Shown here piece after piece: positions 15,533 to 27,713 of a stretch of 40,792 nt of DNA (positions within the stretch are counted from its first letter, which is position 1; every line of letters starts with the position of its first letter). The notes beneath the pieces were generated by a model. That model was not told the DNA's origin. It saw nothing but the letters and a program-made list of their open reading frames with translations, and ran no database searches. Source of the stretch: Anaerolineales bacterium (lineage in GTDB: Bacteria > Chloroflexota > Anaerolineae > Anaerolineales > RBG-16-64-43). The translations under genes and the position numbers were made by a program. The DNA lies in the NCBI GenBank assembly GCA_016932475.1, contig JAFGCU010000072.1:1-40792 (forward strand). The letters run 5' to 3'.

Positions 15533-16444
15533 TTGCCCGCACCGCTCGTCGAATGCGTCCCGAACTTTTCCGAAGGCTGCAACGGGGGAACGATCGGCGC
15601 GATCCTGTCGGCCATCCGCGCCGTGCCGGGCGTCCGTTTGCTCGATTCCTCCGGCGACCGCGACCACAACCGGACTGTCGTCACGATCGCCGGCAGCCCC
15701 GAGGTCGTGGCTCAGGCCGCTTTTGCCGCGATCGCACGCGCCGCCGACCGGATCGACCTGCGTCTCCATAAAGGCGTCCACCCGCGCATCGGCGCAACCG
15801 ACGTCGTCCCGTTCGTCCCCATCCGGGAAGTAACCATTGAAGACTGCATCGCACTCGCCCGCGCGCTTGGACGGCGGGTCGGCGGGGAACTCGGGCTGCC
15901 GGTATACCTCTACGGGGAAGCCGCCGCCCGGCCCGATCGAAAAATCCTCTCCGCCATCCGCAGGGGTGAATACGAGGGGCTGGTTGCGGCGATCGGGACC
16001 GACCCCGCCCGCGCCCCGGATTTCGGCCCCGCCCGTCTCGGGTCGGCGGGCGCCACGGCGATCGGCGCGCGCAACCCACTGATCGCTTTCAACATTTACC
16101 TTAAAACCGACAACCTCGGAACCTCCCGAGAGATCGCGCGGCGGATCCGCGCCTCCTCCGGCGGCCTCCCGGCGCTCCAGGCGATGGGTGTTATGGCCGG
16201 GGGACGCGCGCAGGTTTCGATGAACATGCTGGATTTCACGCGCACCCCGGTCCCGCGGGCATACGGCGCGGTGCGCGCGGAAGCCGCCTCGCTCGGCACG
16301 GAGATCGACTGCTCGGAATTGATCGGCCTGATCCCGCGGGCCGCCTGCCGCGATTGGAGCGCGGCGGATGTGCGCCTGGAGAATTTTTCCGAAAGCAGGA
16401 TCCTGGAGGTACGGCTGAGGCAGGTCGGGTTGATCGAGGATTAA
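15533..16444 (+). CDS. ftcD: glutamate formiminotransferase
   Basis: Transfers the formimino group from N-formimino-L-glutamate to tetrahydrofolate, linking histidine breakdown with one-carbon metabolism. The 303-residue product is the stand-alone transferase without the cyclodeaminase domain. Typical segments are LVECVPNFSEG at the N-terminus, LLDSSGDRDHNRTVVTIAG with the family histidine, KGVHPRIGATDVVPFVP and the PLIAFNIYLKT segment of the second subdomain. The start is TTG at 15533 with a strong GGGAGG five bases before it. A frame open from 15422 would run through tRNA-Ser and is not used. No other histidine-utilisation gene is nearby. Transcription may read through the tRNA terminator or start in the 18-base gap. 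Confidence 0.95.
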   Translation: MPAPLVECVPNFSEGCNGGTIGAILSAIRAVPGVRLLDSSGDRDHNRTVVTIAGSPEVVAQAAFAAIARAADRIDLRLHKGVHPRIGATDVVPFVPIREVTIEDCIALARALGRRVGGELGLPVYLYGEAAARPDRKILSAIRRGEYEGLVAAIGTDPARAPDFGPARLGSAGATAIGARNPLIAFNIYLKTDNLGTSREIARRIRASSGGLPALQAMGVMAGGRAQVSMNMLDFTRTPVPRAYGAVRAEAASLGTEIDCSELIGLIPRAACRDWSAADVRLENFSESRILEVRLRQVGLIED

Positions 16445-16474
16445 TCCCGTGATGCGGGTGGGCGGTTCCTTCAA

Positions 16475-16858
16475 ACGCGGATTACGCGGATTTTGCCGAT
16501 TTCTATATTACTATATACAAATCAGGCAACTGCTCAGCCGGCGATCGTCATGCCGGCGCCTGCCCCGCGCCTGCCCTCCGAGCGATGAGCGCCGGCGGTT
16601 TTCCGGTGCGAAGTTCTCGCGAGCGGGGGACGCATCCCGGCTCGCTTCGGGTTCATGAGCCGGGATGAATGCAAAGCGGGGGTGGACTTGTCCGGCATCC
16701 ATTGAATCGCAGAAAAACACTGGACCCCGGCTTCGAGGACACCGGGGTGACGAACAACACCAAGAACGCCTGTGACGCTACGTTGAAAATAACCGTGAAA
16801 AAACGGCCTGAGCAAATACCAAATCAGAATGATCCGCGAAATCCGCGTACAATAAATT
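16475..16858. repeat. nested intergenic repeat region
   Basis: This 423-base gap between ftcD and the methyltransferase holds no gene. The outer pair is ACGCGGATTACGCGGATT (16475-16492) inverted against 16831-16848, matching at 16 of 18 bases. Nested inside is a diverged CGTCAT element with ends at 16546-16558 and 16740-16752 (10 of 13 matches). The right outer end continues into TACAATA and shares an identical 22-base stretch with the repeat near 38201, in opposite orientation. Confidence 0.65.
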
Positions 16859-16867
16859 CATCTTAGC

Positions 16868-17776
16868 ATGTCTCATAAAGCGAAATCGACTCCGGATAAG
16901 AAACCTTCATCCGCGCGCCCCGGCCGGCACCCCGCCCTCTCGAAGAAACCGCTCGGCCTTCCCACGCGCGGGAAAACCGCGCCCAACCGCCTGCGGCCCA
17001 CGGATACCTTCCTCGCGCTGTGCCACGCGGAATTCGTCCGCGCCCTTCCCGGCCTGTATGTGGATTTGGGTTACGGGGAGACTCCCCAGACGACGCTCGA
17101 ATCCGCCGCACGCCTGCGCCGGTTGAATCCGGGCCTGCAGTTCCTTGGCGTGGAGATCGAACCGGCGCGGGTGGCGGTCGCGCAATACGCAGCCGGGCCG
17201 CAAATGGAATTCCGCCTTGGCGGATTCAACCTCCCGCTGCGTGCGGGCGAGCGTGCGGCTGTCATCCGCGCGATGAATGTGCTGCGCCAGTATCCGGAGG
17301 GCGAATACCGCCCCTCGATCGATATCCTGGCTCGTTACCTTGGCGAAGAAGGGCTGCTGCTGGAAGGGACGAGCGATCCGCCGGGGCGATGGATGGCGTT
17401 TAATGTCTACCGCCGCAGGCGGGCGGAATTGGCGTACGACGGGTTGACGTTTTTCGCGAGGTTGCGCCACCCGTTTTCTCCGCGCGAACTGCAGGCTGTG
17501 CTTCCGAAGAACCTCATCCATCACGCCGAGCCGGGCAGTCCGCTCGACCGCTTCTTCGGGGATTGGGAAAGGTGCTGGCGGCGAGCTTTTCGCCGCGCCC
17601 CGGAAGATCCGCGCCACTGCTTTCTCCTGGCGGCCCGGGATCTGGCCGCGGATTTCGGATACCCGGTCGACCGCCGTTCCATTCTCCTGGCGCGCGGATT
17701 TCTCCGCCTGACATCGATCCCCGGAAATACTGCAGATCAACCTTCCCTGTTCCGGACGCCGCCTGAAAAGGTGTAG
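16868..17776 (+). CDS. probable class I SAM-dependent methyltransferase
   Basis: 302 residues. After a basic, disordered N-terminal ~40 residues, a Rossmann-type pattern appears: YVDLGYGETP (64-73, motif I, glycine-rich loop) and GVEIEPARV (94-102, motif II with an acidic end), then a strand with VIRAMNVLRQYPEG in the motif IV position. The C-terminal part is rich in Arg and aromatic residues. The substrate is unknown; I see no rRNA, protein or small-molecule specificity motif. Only a weak ribosome site precedes the ATG. A TACAAT box at 16848-16853, supplied by the adjacent repeat, would give a leader of only ~8 bases. A shared terminator with the convergent gene follows. Confidence 0.7.
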   Translation: MSHKAKSTPDKKPSSARPGRHPALSKKPLGLPTRGKTAPNRLRPTDTFLALCHAEFVRALPGLYVDLGYGETPQTTLESAARLRRLNPGLQFLGVEIEPARVAVAQYAAGPQMEFRLGGFNLPLRAGERAAVIRAMNVLRQYPEGEYRPSIDILARYLGEEGLLLEGTSDPPGRWMAFNVYRRRRAELAYDGLTFFARLRHPFSPRELQAVLPKNLIHHAEPGSPLDRFFGDWERCWRRAFRRAPEDPRHCFLLAARDLAADFGYPVDRRSILLARGFLRLTSIPGNTADQPSLFRTPPEKV

Positions 17777-17782
17777 ATCGGC

Positions 17783-17881
17783 GAACCTTTCGCAATCCTT
17801 AGGGTTGGGGGAACCTTTCGCAACCCTTAGGGTCGGGAGGGTCGGGGGAACCTTTCCGAACCTTTCGGAACCCTTAGGGTT
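17783..17881. repeat. tandem repeat of GAACCTTTCG...CCTTAGGGT units
   Basis: Three imperfect units (17783-17810, 17811-17847, 17848-17881), each starting GAACCTTTC and containing CCTTAGGGT, with G-rich spacers. The third unit contains the small dyad AACCCTTAGGGTT. It lies just after the methyltransferase stop and before the terminator. Confidence 0.8.
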
Positions 17882-17890
17882 GTCTTAAAA

Positions 17891-17917
17891 CAAAAGCGGC
17901 TCATCGAGCCGCTTTTG
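17891..17917. terminator. bidirectional terminator
   Basis: CAAAAGCGGCTC (17891-17902) and GAGCCGCTTTTG (17906-17917) form a perfect 12-bp hairpin with a three-base loop and T-runs on either strand. It serves the convergent methyltransferase and AP2-like genes. Confidence 0.9.
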
Positions 17918-17939
17918 TTCATTCCGCAGATCTTCCGAT

Positions 17940-18254
17940 TTACCGCTTCTTTCCCCGCGCAGCTTTGATCTTGCGCTCGCGGGCCATTTCCTTTTCCATT
18001 TTCTTCCGGAATTTTACCGCGGTTTCGATCGCCGCCTTTTTCGAGGGGAACAGGTGGATGTAGAACCGTTTGTTATGCACCTTCCCCTTTAGTTTGTAAT
18101 ACACGCTGACCACCGGCATCACCGTCCGGCCTTTGTTGCCCTTGGTGTATGTGACGCTGACGCCGTTGTACCCGGTCCGGTTGTTGCGCTGGGGACGGGC
18201 GCGGTATGGTGCGCGATTACGGCGCGGCGTGGCTGTTTTTTTGGTAGTCATCAT
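17940..18254 (-). CDS. small basic AP2-like DNA-binding protein
   Basis: 104 residues, extremely rich in Lys and Arg. The middle resembles the AP2/ERF three-strand-plus-helix fold: TGYNGVSVTY in the position of the sGyrGV strand, then VVSVYYK, KRFYIHLFPSKKAAIETA (the strand and the start of the helix) and KFRKKMEKEM. Bacterial AP2 domains are usually part of homing endonucleases or integrases; here the domain stands alone between basic tails. It may bind DNA or RNA. The start is either of two adjacent ATGs (18254 or 18251) behind GAGGTGA. It lies 150 bases downstream of rpoC on the same strand, separated by a hairpin. Family assignment is by eye and moderate. Confidence 0.6.
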   Translation of the reverse strand: MMTTKKTATPRRNRAPYRARPQRNNRTGYNGVSVTYTKGNKGRTVMPVVSVYYKLKGKVHNKRFYIHLFPSKKAAIETAVKFRKKMEKEMARERKIKAARGKKR

Positions 18255-18377
18255 TCACCTCATTGGTTGAATCCATTTTTTCTTTCCGAGAATCCCTTCC
18301 CGCACCACTAACCTGGTGAAGTGAGCGCCATGCCGAATTGCCCCTCTGCACCTCAATTCTGCGGCCGGAATAAAGCG

Positions 18378-18403
18378 AAAGCCGGGGTTTCCCCCGGCTT
18401 TTT
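18378..18403. terminator. hairpin after rpoC
   Basis: AAAGCCGGGG and CCCCCGGCTTTTT enclose a short TTT loop immediately downstream of the rpoC stop. The T-run is better on the plus strand, but on the minus strand CTTTCGCTTTATT follows, so it probably ends rpoC with moderate efficiency. Confidence 0.65.
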
Positions 18404-18404
18404 G

Positions 18405-22619
<4,215 letters not shown>

Positions 22620-22692
22620 TATTCACTCTCCGGGATATATAATCCGAGGATTGGTCCGAGAAGACCCCCTACCGGGTTAACGCAGGCAAAAC

Positions 22693-22720
22693 AAGCGCAT
22701 GGGGCACCGCCCACGCGCTT
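22693..22720 (-). promoter_or_regulatory. rpoC leader hairpin, possible attenuator
   Basis: On the minus strand AAGCGCGTGGGC and GCCCCATGCGCTT pair with one mismatch and are followed by TTGTTTT, a terminator-like arrangement inside the rpoC leader about 75 bases before the ATG. It could regulate read-through into rpoC. Confidence 0.5.
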
Positions 22721-22748
22721 TAATTTGGACTTTTATCTTGGTGGCGGA

Positions 22749-22777
22749 ATTATATCCTTCGGATAGGAATTGGTCAA
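22749..22777 (-). promoter_or_regulatory. rpoC promoter
   Basis: Minus strand: TTGACC (22777-22772), a 17-base spacer and a perfect TATAAT (22754-22749). The predicted start is near 22742. Confidence 0.8.
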
Positions 22778-22978
22778 GGATAGGCCAAAATCCATCCAAA
22801 ATGTCCCTTTTCACTTGGATTCTATCGATTTTCCAGCGTTTTCCATGACGGCGGCTCCAACCCTCCCAAAACCGCGCCGTCGCGGCAGGATTTCCGCCGA
22901 TCCCCGGATTGAAATCTTCTTACTATACTCATTTTTAAAACCAAAGCGCTCCACCCATCCCGCAGTCAAGGAGACGCC

Positions 22979-24289
22979 ATGAAAAACAGAATCAATCCGC
23001 GCTGGTTCATCGTCCTGGTGATGTTCCTCTTCATGCTCCTGCACCAAACCGACATGCTGATGATCAACTCAATGCTTTCCCCGATCATGGATGAATTCGG
23101 AATCACCGAGAGGGAGATGGGATTCGTCATGAGCGGTTCGCTGCTGGTCGCGGCGGTGCTCTATCCGCTGTGGGGCTTCCTCTACGACCGGTTCAGCCGC
23201 GCCAAACTGCTCGGGATCGCCTCCTTCGTGTGGGGATCCACCACCTGGCTGAGCGCGATCGCGCCGACCTACCCGGCTTTCATGAGCGCGCGGGCCGCCT
23301 CGGGGATCGACAATTCCTCCTACCCCGGCCTGTACAGCCTGATCGCCGATTACTTCATCCCCACCATGCGCAGTAAGATCTACGGCATCCTGCAGCTGGC
23401 CCAGCCGCTCGGGTACCTGCTGGGGATGATCCTCGCGCTTACCCTCGGCGGGGTGATCGGTTGGCGTAACCTGTTCTTCGCAACCGGCGCGCTGGGAATT
23501 CTCCTCGCGTTCGTGATCTTCTTCGGGGTGAAGGAAGCCCCGCGCGGAAAGAGCGAACCGGAAATGGAAGGGCTGGAAAACGTCGGCATCTTCCGCTTCG
23601 ATAAAAAATTCGCCCTCGGTTTGTTCCGCAAGCGCGGCCTTCTCCTGCTCTTCGCGCAGGGGTTCGTGGGCGTCTTCCCCTGGAATGTGATCACCACCTG
23701 GTTCCTTTATTACCTCGAGACCGAACGCAATTACACCGAGACCGAACGGCTGCTGACCATGGCGCCGGCGATCCTGATCCTCGCGGGCGGGTATTTCCTC
23801 GGCGGCGTACTCGGCGACGCGATGTTCAAGCGCACCCCGCGCGGCCGGGTGATCATCTGCCTGATCGGCGTGCTGAGCGGAGCGGTGTTCCTTTGGTTGA
23901 CCATGTTGGTCCCGGCGGAGAACAAGCTGCTCTTCTTCGTCCTTCTATGCCTGACGGCGCTGGTGATCCCGTTCTCCTCGCCCAATGTCGTATCGACCGT
24001 CTACGATGTGACCGTACCCGAGGTGCGCAGCACCGCGCTGGCGGTCCAGTATCTGATCGAAAACGCCGGCGCCGCCACCGCCCCGGCGCTGGCCGGCGTC
24101 ATCGCGGCAAGCTACAGCATGCACACATCGATCCTGGTCATCTGCACGGTGGCCTGGGTGTTGTGCACAATCCTGCTGGTCGGGACGGTCTTCCTGATCC
24201 CGAAGGACATTCAAACCCTGCGGCAGGTGATGCGCGGGCGCGCGCAATCCTTGGGCGGCGGCGCAGCCCAGGGCGGCACGGCCGCCTGA
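22979..24289 (+). CDS. MFS transporter
   Basis: 436 residues with about 12 membrane helices in the two six-helix halves of the major facilitator superfamily. The loop between helices 2 and 3 reads GFLYDRFSRAKLLG, a variant of the GxxxDRxGRR signature. The sequence of helix 1 (FLFMLLHQTDMLMINSMLSPIM) and the RAASGIDNSSYPGLYSLIADY motif in helix 4 are reminiscent of sugar-phosphate/Spinster-like permeases, but the substrate cannot be read. A central cytoplasmic loop lies near residues 185-215. The ATG at 22979 follows AAGGAG. A TATACT at 22924-22929 may be its -10. It diverges from rpoC. Confidence 0.9.
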   Translation: MKNRINPRWFIVLVMFLFMLLHQTDMLMINSMLSPIMDEFGITEREMGFVMSGSLLVAAVLYPLWGFLYDRFSRAKLLGIASFVWGSTTWLSAIAPTYPAFMSARAASGIDNSSYPGLYSLIADYFIPTMRSKIYGILQLAQPLGYLLGMILALTLGGVIGWRNLFFATGALGILLAFVIFFGVKEAPRGKSEPEMEGLENVGIFRFDKKFALGLFRKRGLLLLFAQGFVGVFPWNVITTWFLYYLETERNYTETERLLTMAPAILILAGGYFLGGVLGDAMFKRTPRGRVIICLIGVLSGAVFLWLTMLVPAENKLLFFVLLCLTALVIPFSSPNVVSTVYDVTVPEVRSTALAVQYLIENAGAATAPALAGVIAASYSMHTSILVICTVAWVLCTILLVGTVFLIPKDIQTLRQVMRGRAQSLGGGAAQGGTAA

Positions 24290-24367
24290 TCCCTGCTCCC
24301 CAGGCGGGAACACTCCCGCGGCGCGCGGCGTCCTACTGGATATCCATTACCCATCCAGGAGGTGACA

Positions 24368-25312
24368 ATGTCCGCGCGCCGCGTTATTCCCATATTCTTG
24401 GTATCCCTTTGCATCCTGATCCTTTGCGGCTGTGCCGCTCAAAGTCCCGCGCTTGGCGATCCCAAAAGGGGTTTCTCCGCCGAGCAAGCCGTCTCGATGC
24501 CCGATGCCGCCGCCGGAGAACTCTTGAAAGCCGGGGGCGGATTGCCGCCGCTTCCGACCTCCGCCGCGCCCGCCGCCGGACAGGCCGCGCAGGACGGCCA
24601 AACCCCGTGGATCATCAAACAGGCGCAGGTCCGCCTGCAGGTGAAGAACACCGATCAGGCGATCGACCGTCTGACCCAGATCGTCTCCGATACGGGCGGG
24701 TACATCCTTTCGAACCGGATCTGGTTCGAAGAGACGGATGGGGAAAGTTACAAGTACGCGACCTACACCATCGGCGTTCCGGTCGACGCCTTCGAGACCG
24801 CCCTGCGCCGCCTGCGGACCATGGCGCTGAAGGTCGTCGACGAAACGGCCAGCGGCCAGGATGTCAGCGAGGAATACGTGGATCTCGAATCCCGGTTGCG
24901 CAACCTCGAAGCCACCCGCGACCGGATCCGCGGCTTCCTGGACCAGGCTCAGACGGTCGAGGAATCCCTGCGGATCAACAACGAGCTGGCCGCGATCGAC
25001 GATCAGATCGAACAAGTCCGGGGGCGGATGCGCTTCCTTTCCAGCCGGGCTGCTTTCTCCACCATTACCATCCAACTGGACCCCGAGCTCCCCGCTCCGC
25101 CGGCGCCCACCCCGACGCCCGAACCCGTCCCCTACCAGTGGGATCCCGGCGCGACATTCCAGGACGCAAGCGCGATGGCGATCAAACTCGGGCAGTTGCT
25201 GGTCGACGCGTTCATCTACCTCGTGGTCTGGGTGCCGTTCGCGATCCCGATCCTGCTCGTCTGGATCGCGTATAAATTCGTGACCCACAAACGAAAACCC
25301 GCGCAACCGTAA
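24368..25312 (+). CDS. DUF4349 lipoprotein
   Basis: 314 residues. The signal peptide ends in LCGC with lipidation at Cys22; a flexible linker follows, then a DUF4349 domain. Typical features are the IIKQAQVRLQVKNTDQAIDRL start, the GGYILSNR segment, an internal coiled coil (VDLESRLRNLEATRDRIRGFL...NNELAAIDDQIEQVRGRMRFL, about 175-230) and a single membrane helix near the C-terminus (about 280-305) with a basic end. DUF4349 proteins are membrane-anchored envelope proteins of unknown function. The ATG at 24368 is preceded by AGGAGGTGACA; a GTG two codons earlier lies inside that ribosome site and is less likely. It lies 78 bases after the MFS gene and may be co-transcribed. Confidence 0.88.
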   Translation: MSARRVIPIFLVSLCILILCGCAAQSPALGDPKRGFSAEQAVSMPDAAAGELLKAGGGLPPLPTSAAPAAGQAAQDGQTPWIIKQAQVRLQVKNTDQAIDRLTQIVSDTGGYILSNRIWFEETDGESYKYATYTIGVPVDAFETALRRLRTMALKVVDETASGQDVSEEYVDLESRLRNLEATRDRIRGFLDQAQTVEESLRINNELAAIDDQIEQVRGRMRFLSSRAAFSTITIQLDPELPAPPAPTPTPEPVPYQWDPGATFQDASAMAIKLGQLLVDAFIYLVVWVPFAIPILLVWIAYKFVTHKRKPAQP

Positions 25313-25355
25313 AACCATTTCACTGCGAAGCCCGCCCCGGTTGGGGTGGACCGGG

Positions 25356-25405
25356 GACGCAAAGGGCGCAAAGAAAATCCTTGTATTCTTTGCGCTCCTA
25401 GCGTC
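25356..25405. repeat. GACGCAAAGGGCGCAAAG inverted repeat
   Basis: GACGCAAAGGGCGCAAAGAA (25356-25375) is mirrored, with small imperfections, by TTCTTTGCGCTCCTAGCGTC (25386-25405). It is in the 167-base gap between the DUF4349 and glycosyltransferase genes and could end the DUF4349 mRNA. It resembles the common CGCAAAG-type intergenic repeats. Confidence 0.7.
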
Positions 25406-25424
25406 TTTCCATTTATTTCTGGTT

Positions 25425-25430
25425 TATAAT
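25425..25430 (+). promoter_or_regulatory. -10 box of the glycosyltransferase gene
   Basis: A perfect TATAAT, 50 bases before the ATG. No clear -35 is visible (CGTCTT at 25402-25407), so it is tentative. Confidence 0.4.
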
Positions 25431-25479
25431 CCTATAGAAGTATTTTTCCCCCGGAATCAAGTTCTTCTATGGAAAAACC

Positions 25480-27108
25480 ATGACGGATATTCCCGCCCGG
25501 TCCAAATCCATCACCCGGATCATCCTAACGGGTTTGACCGTGCTTGCGCTCCTGGCCGCCCTCGGATACTTGATCGTTTACCTTTATATAGCCGCGCGGC
25601 GGATGGGGTATCCGTACGAGCTGGAATGGATCGAAAGCGGGTTTGTCGGCCAGGTCGGGCGCATCCTCTCAGGCCAAAATGTGTACCAAGCGCCGAGCAT
25701 CGAGTTCACCCCCTTCCTTTACACGCCGTTGTATTTCTATCTCTCCGCTGCGGCCGCCAAAATCACCGGCGCCGGCTTTCTGCCGTTGCGCCTTGTTTCG
25801 GTGATATCCTCGCTGGTCGCGATCGTCGGGATCTTCGCGCTCGTCTTTCGGCGCAGCCGCAATTTCGCGGCATCGCTCCTCGCCGCGGGGCTCTTCGCCG
25901 CGTCCTACCGGATCACCGGCGCCTGGCTGGACGTGGCCCGGGTGGATTCGCTGGCGATCGCGCTGTTGGTGCTTTTTTGCCTCGCGCTGCCTCCTGCTCC
26001 AAACCGGATACGCTGGCTGACGGCGGGGGTGCTCGCCGGCCTGATGGTGCTGACCAAACAGACGATGGTCCTCGCCGTGGCGCCGCTCTTCGCGGTTCAT
26101 CTGGTCCGGCACCGCGCGCGCGCAATGTGGGTCGCATCCGGGTTCCTGCTTGCGCTGGTCCCGGCCATGCTTTACCTTAACATCACCACCGAAGGCTGGT
26201 TCTCCTTCTATGCGCTCGAGCTGCTCGGACAGCAGGCCGAATGGCTGGGGCGGGACGTCATCGTCGAATTTTGGAAGACCGACATCCTGCGTCATTATTT
26301 TGTATCGCTGGGGATTGCGGCGGCGGGGTTGTTCCTGATCCTGCGCGAGCGGCAGCGGGAATTCTGGGAATGGCTGGCGCTGCTGGCCGGAGCGCTGCTG
26401 TGCGCATTCCTGGCGCGCATCAAAGCCGGCGGGTACGACAACGTCCTGCTGCCGGCGGCGGCCATGATCGCGATCCTCTTCGGCATCGGCTGGGCGCGGA
26501 TCACCGGCAGCCTGCTGAAGAATCCAAACGTCTTCCGGGATGCGGCGGGGATCGCGCTGGCCGTGGCCGCGTTGTACCAGTTCTACCACCTCCGGTATAA
26601 CCCGGCCGATCAGCTCCCGACCGCCCGGCACTACGCGACGGGCGAGGCGTTCGTGGAATATCTTGCCGAATATCCGGGAGACGTGTACGTCCCGTATCAT
26701 ACGCAGTATGCCGTCATGGCGGGCAAGCCGGCCTACGCGCACCAGGCCGCGCTGTGGGACGTCCTGCGCGGCGAGTCGGACAACCGCGGGAAGCAGATTC
26801 TTGCCCGCGAAATCGAGGAAAGCCTGCGCGCCAGGCGGTTCGACGCGGTTATCCTCGACGGGGACGGTCAGTGGAATTTCCTCTCCGGCCTGGAGGAGTA
26901 TTATGCGATTCAAGCGGAGGCGCTTCCCGCGGATTATGGACCGACTCCCCTGACCGGGTGGCTGATCAGCCCACGGCTGATCTTCCTGCCGAAGGATAAT
27001 CCTCCGCTTGCGATGGTATCACCGGGAAACGGGCTTGAATATTTGGATAATATTTTATTTTGGGGGAAAATGTTCCCATACCTCAACACATCCCGCAGGT
27101 TTGTCTAG
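25480..27108 (+). CDS. GT-C-fold membrane glycosyltransferase (GT39/GT87-like)
   Basis: 542 residues with about 10 membrane helices. After the first helix comes a large extracytoplasmic loop with YELEWIESGFVG, whose acidic residues sit where the catalytic Asp/Glu of GT-C enzymes lies. It is followed by TPFLYTPLYFYLSA and further helices with RITGAWLDVARVDSL. The C-terminal ~170 residues are soluble and probably extracytoplasmic. Such enzymes use polyprenyl-phosphate sugars to glycosylate lipids, proteins or polysaccharides outside the membrane; the acceptor is unknown. The ribosome site before the ATG at 25480 is weak. Confidence 0.78.
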   Translation: MTDIPARSKSITRIILTGLTVLALLAALGYLIVYLYIAARRMGYPYELEWIESGFVGQVGRILSGQNVYQAPSIEFTPFLYTPLYFYLSAAAAKITGAGFLPLRLVSVISSLVAIVGIFALVFRRSRNFAASLLAAGLFAASYRITGAWLDVARVDSLAIALLVLFCLALPPAPNRIRWLTAGVLAGLMVLTKQTMVLAVAPLFAVHLVRHRARAMWVASGFLLALVPAMLYLNITTEGWFSFYALELLGQQAEWLGRDVIVEFWKTDILRHYFVSLGIAAAGLFLILRERQREFWEWLALLAGALLCAFLARIKAGGYDNVLLPAAAMIAILFGIGWARITGSLLKNPNVFRDAAGIALAVAALYQFYHLRYNPADQLPTARHYATGEAFVEYLAEYPGDVYVPYHTQYAVMAGKPAYAHQAALWDVLRGESDNRGKQILAREIEESLRARRFDAVILDGDGQWNFLSGLEEYYAIQAEALPADYGPTPLTGWLISPRLIFLPKDNPPLAMVSPGNGLEYLDNILFWGKMFPYLNTSRRFV

Positions 27109-27713
27109 CCCGCGCCCTTCCCGCTTCCGGCCTCCGGCCACCCCCATCGCCTGACCGTTTCGCCGGTCGATCGCCGGCTCCACAAGCTCAGGGGCCCGGC
27201 CTTCTCCCAGCGCTTCGTTTTGGAAACATTCTTCCAGCTCGAGTCTATTTTATTAAATGAGGCGAGCGCCGGGAGAACGAGTCCCGGAGCGCAGCGACGG
27301 TAGGCGGAGATGAGGGACGGCCGTCATTCCCGCGCCTGCCCTCGCGGAGCATTCCCACCCGCATTTGGTTTTCGAGCGGGACAGGTTGCGAAGCGAGGGT
27401 GTTTTCAACGGGAATCCGGGATGGGACTTTTAATATTTCCGTATCGCCTGCCCTGGATCCCCGATACGATCTCTCGGGGATGATCCCTCGCTTCGCTCGG
27501 GACAGGCTCATTCGCTTTTCTGAGGATTGTCGGACGGGGCACAAAAACCGGCGCGGACTTTTCAGCCGCGCCGGGGTCTGTTTTTCCATCGTCCATGATC
27601 CATCGTCCGGTTCATCGATCGTCGACGCCTGCTCCCGAGCGATCTTGTCGGGGGGGGCTCTAACATAAAAAGTAAATCCTGTCCAAAATCCTGAAATCCT
27701 GTCTATTTCCCCG
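27109..27713. repeat. 605-base repeat-rich intergenic region
   Basis: No supported gene. It contains a CGTCATTCCCGCG end at 27322-27334 identical to the one at 7756-7768, with CGGGAATCCGGG downstream; a C/G-rich stretch with CGAGCGCCGGGAG; the terminator at 27543-27574; and CCATCGTCCATG-type short repeats (27587-27615), which recur as CATGGTCCATCGTCCATGG near 33188. Confidence 0.6.
27543..27574 (-). terminator. terminator of the hsp20-lon-receiver-PHP operon
   Basis: CCGGCGCGG and CCGCGCCGG (27574-27566 and 27556-27548) form a 9-bp stem, followed on the minus strand by TTTTT (27547-27543). It is ~140 bases after the PHP-AlbA_2 stop. Confidence 0.8.
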
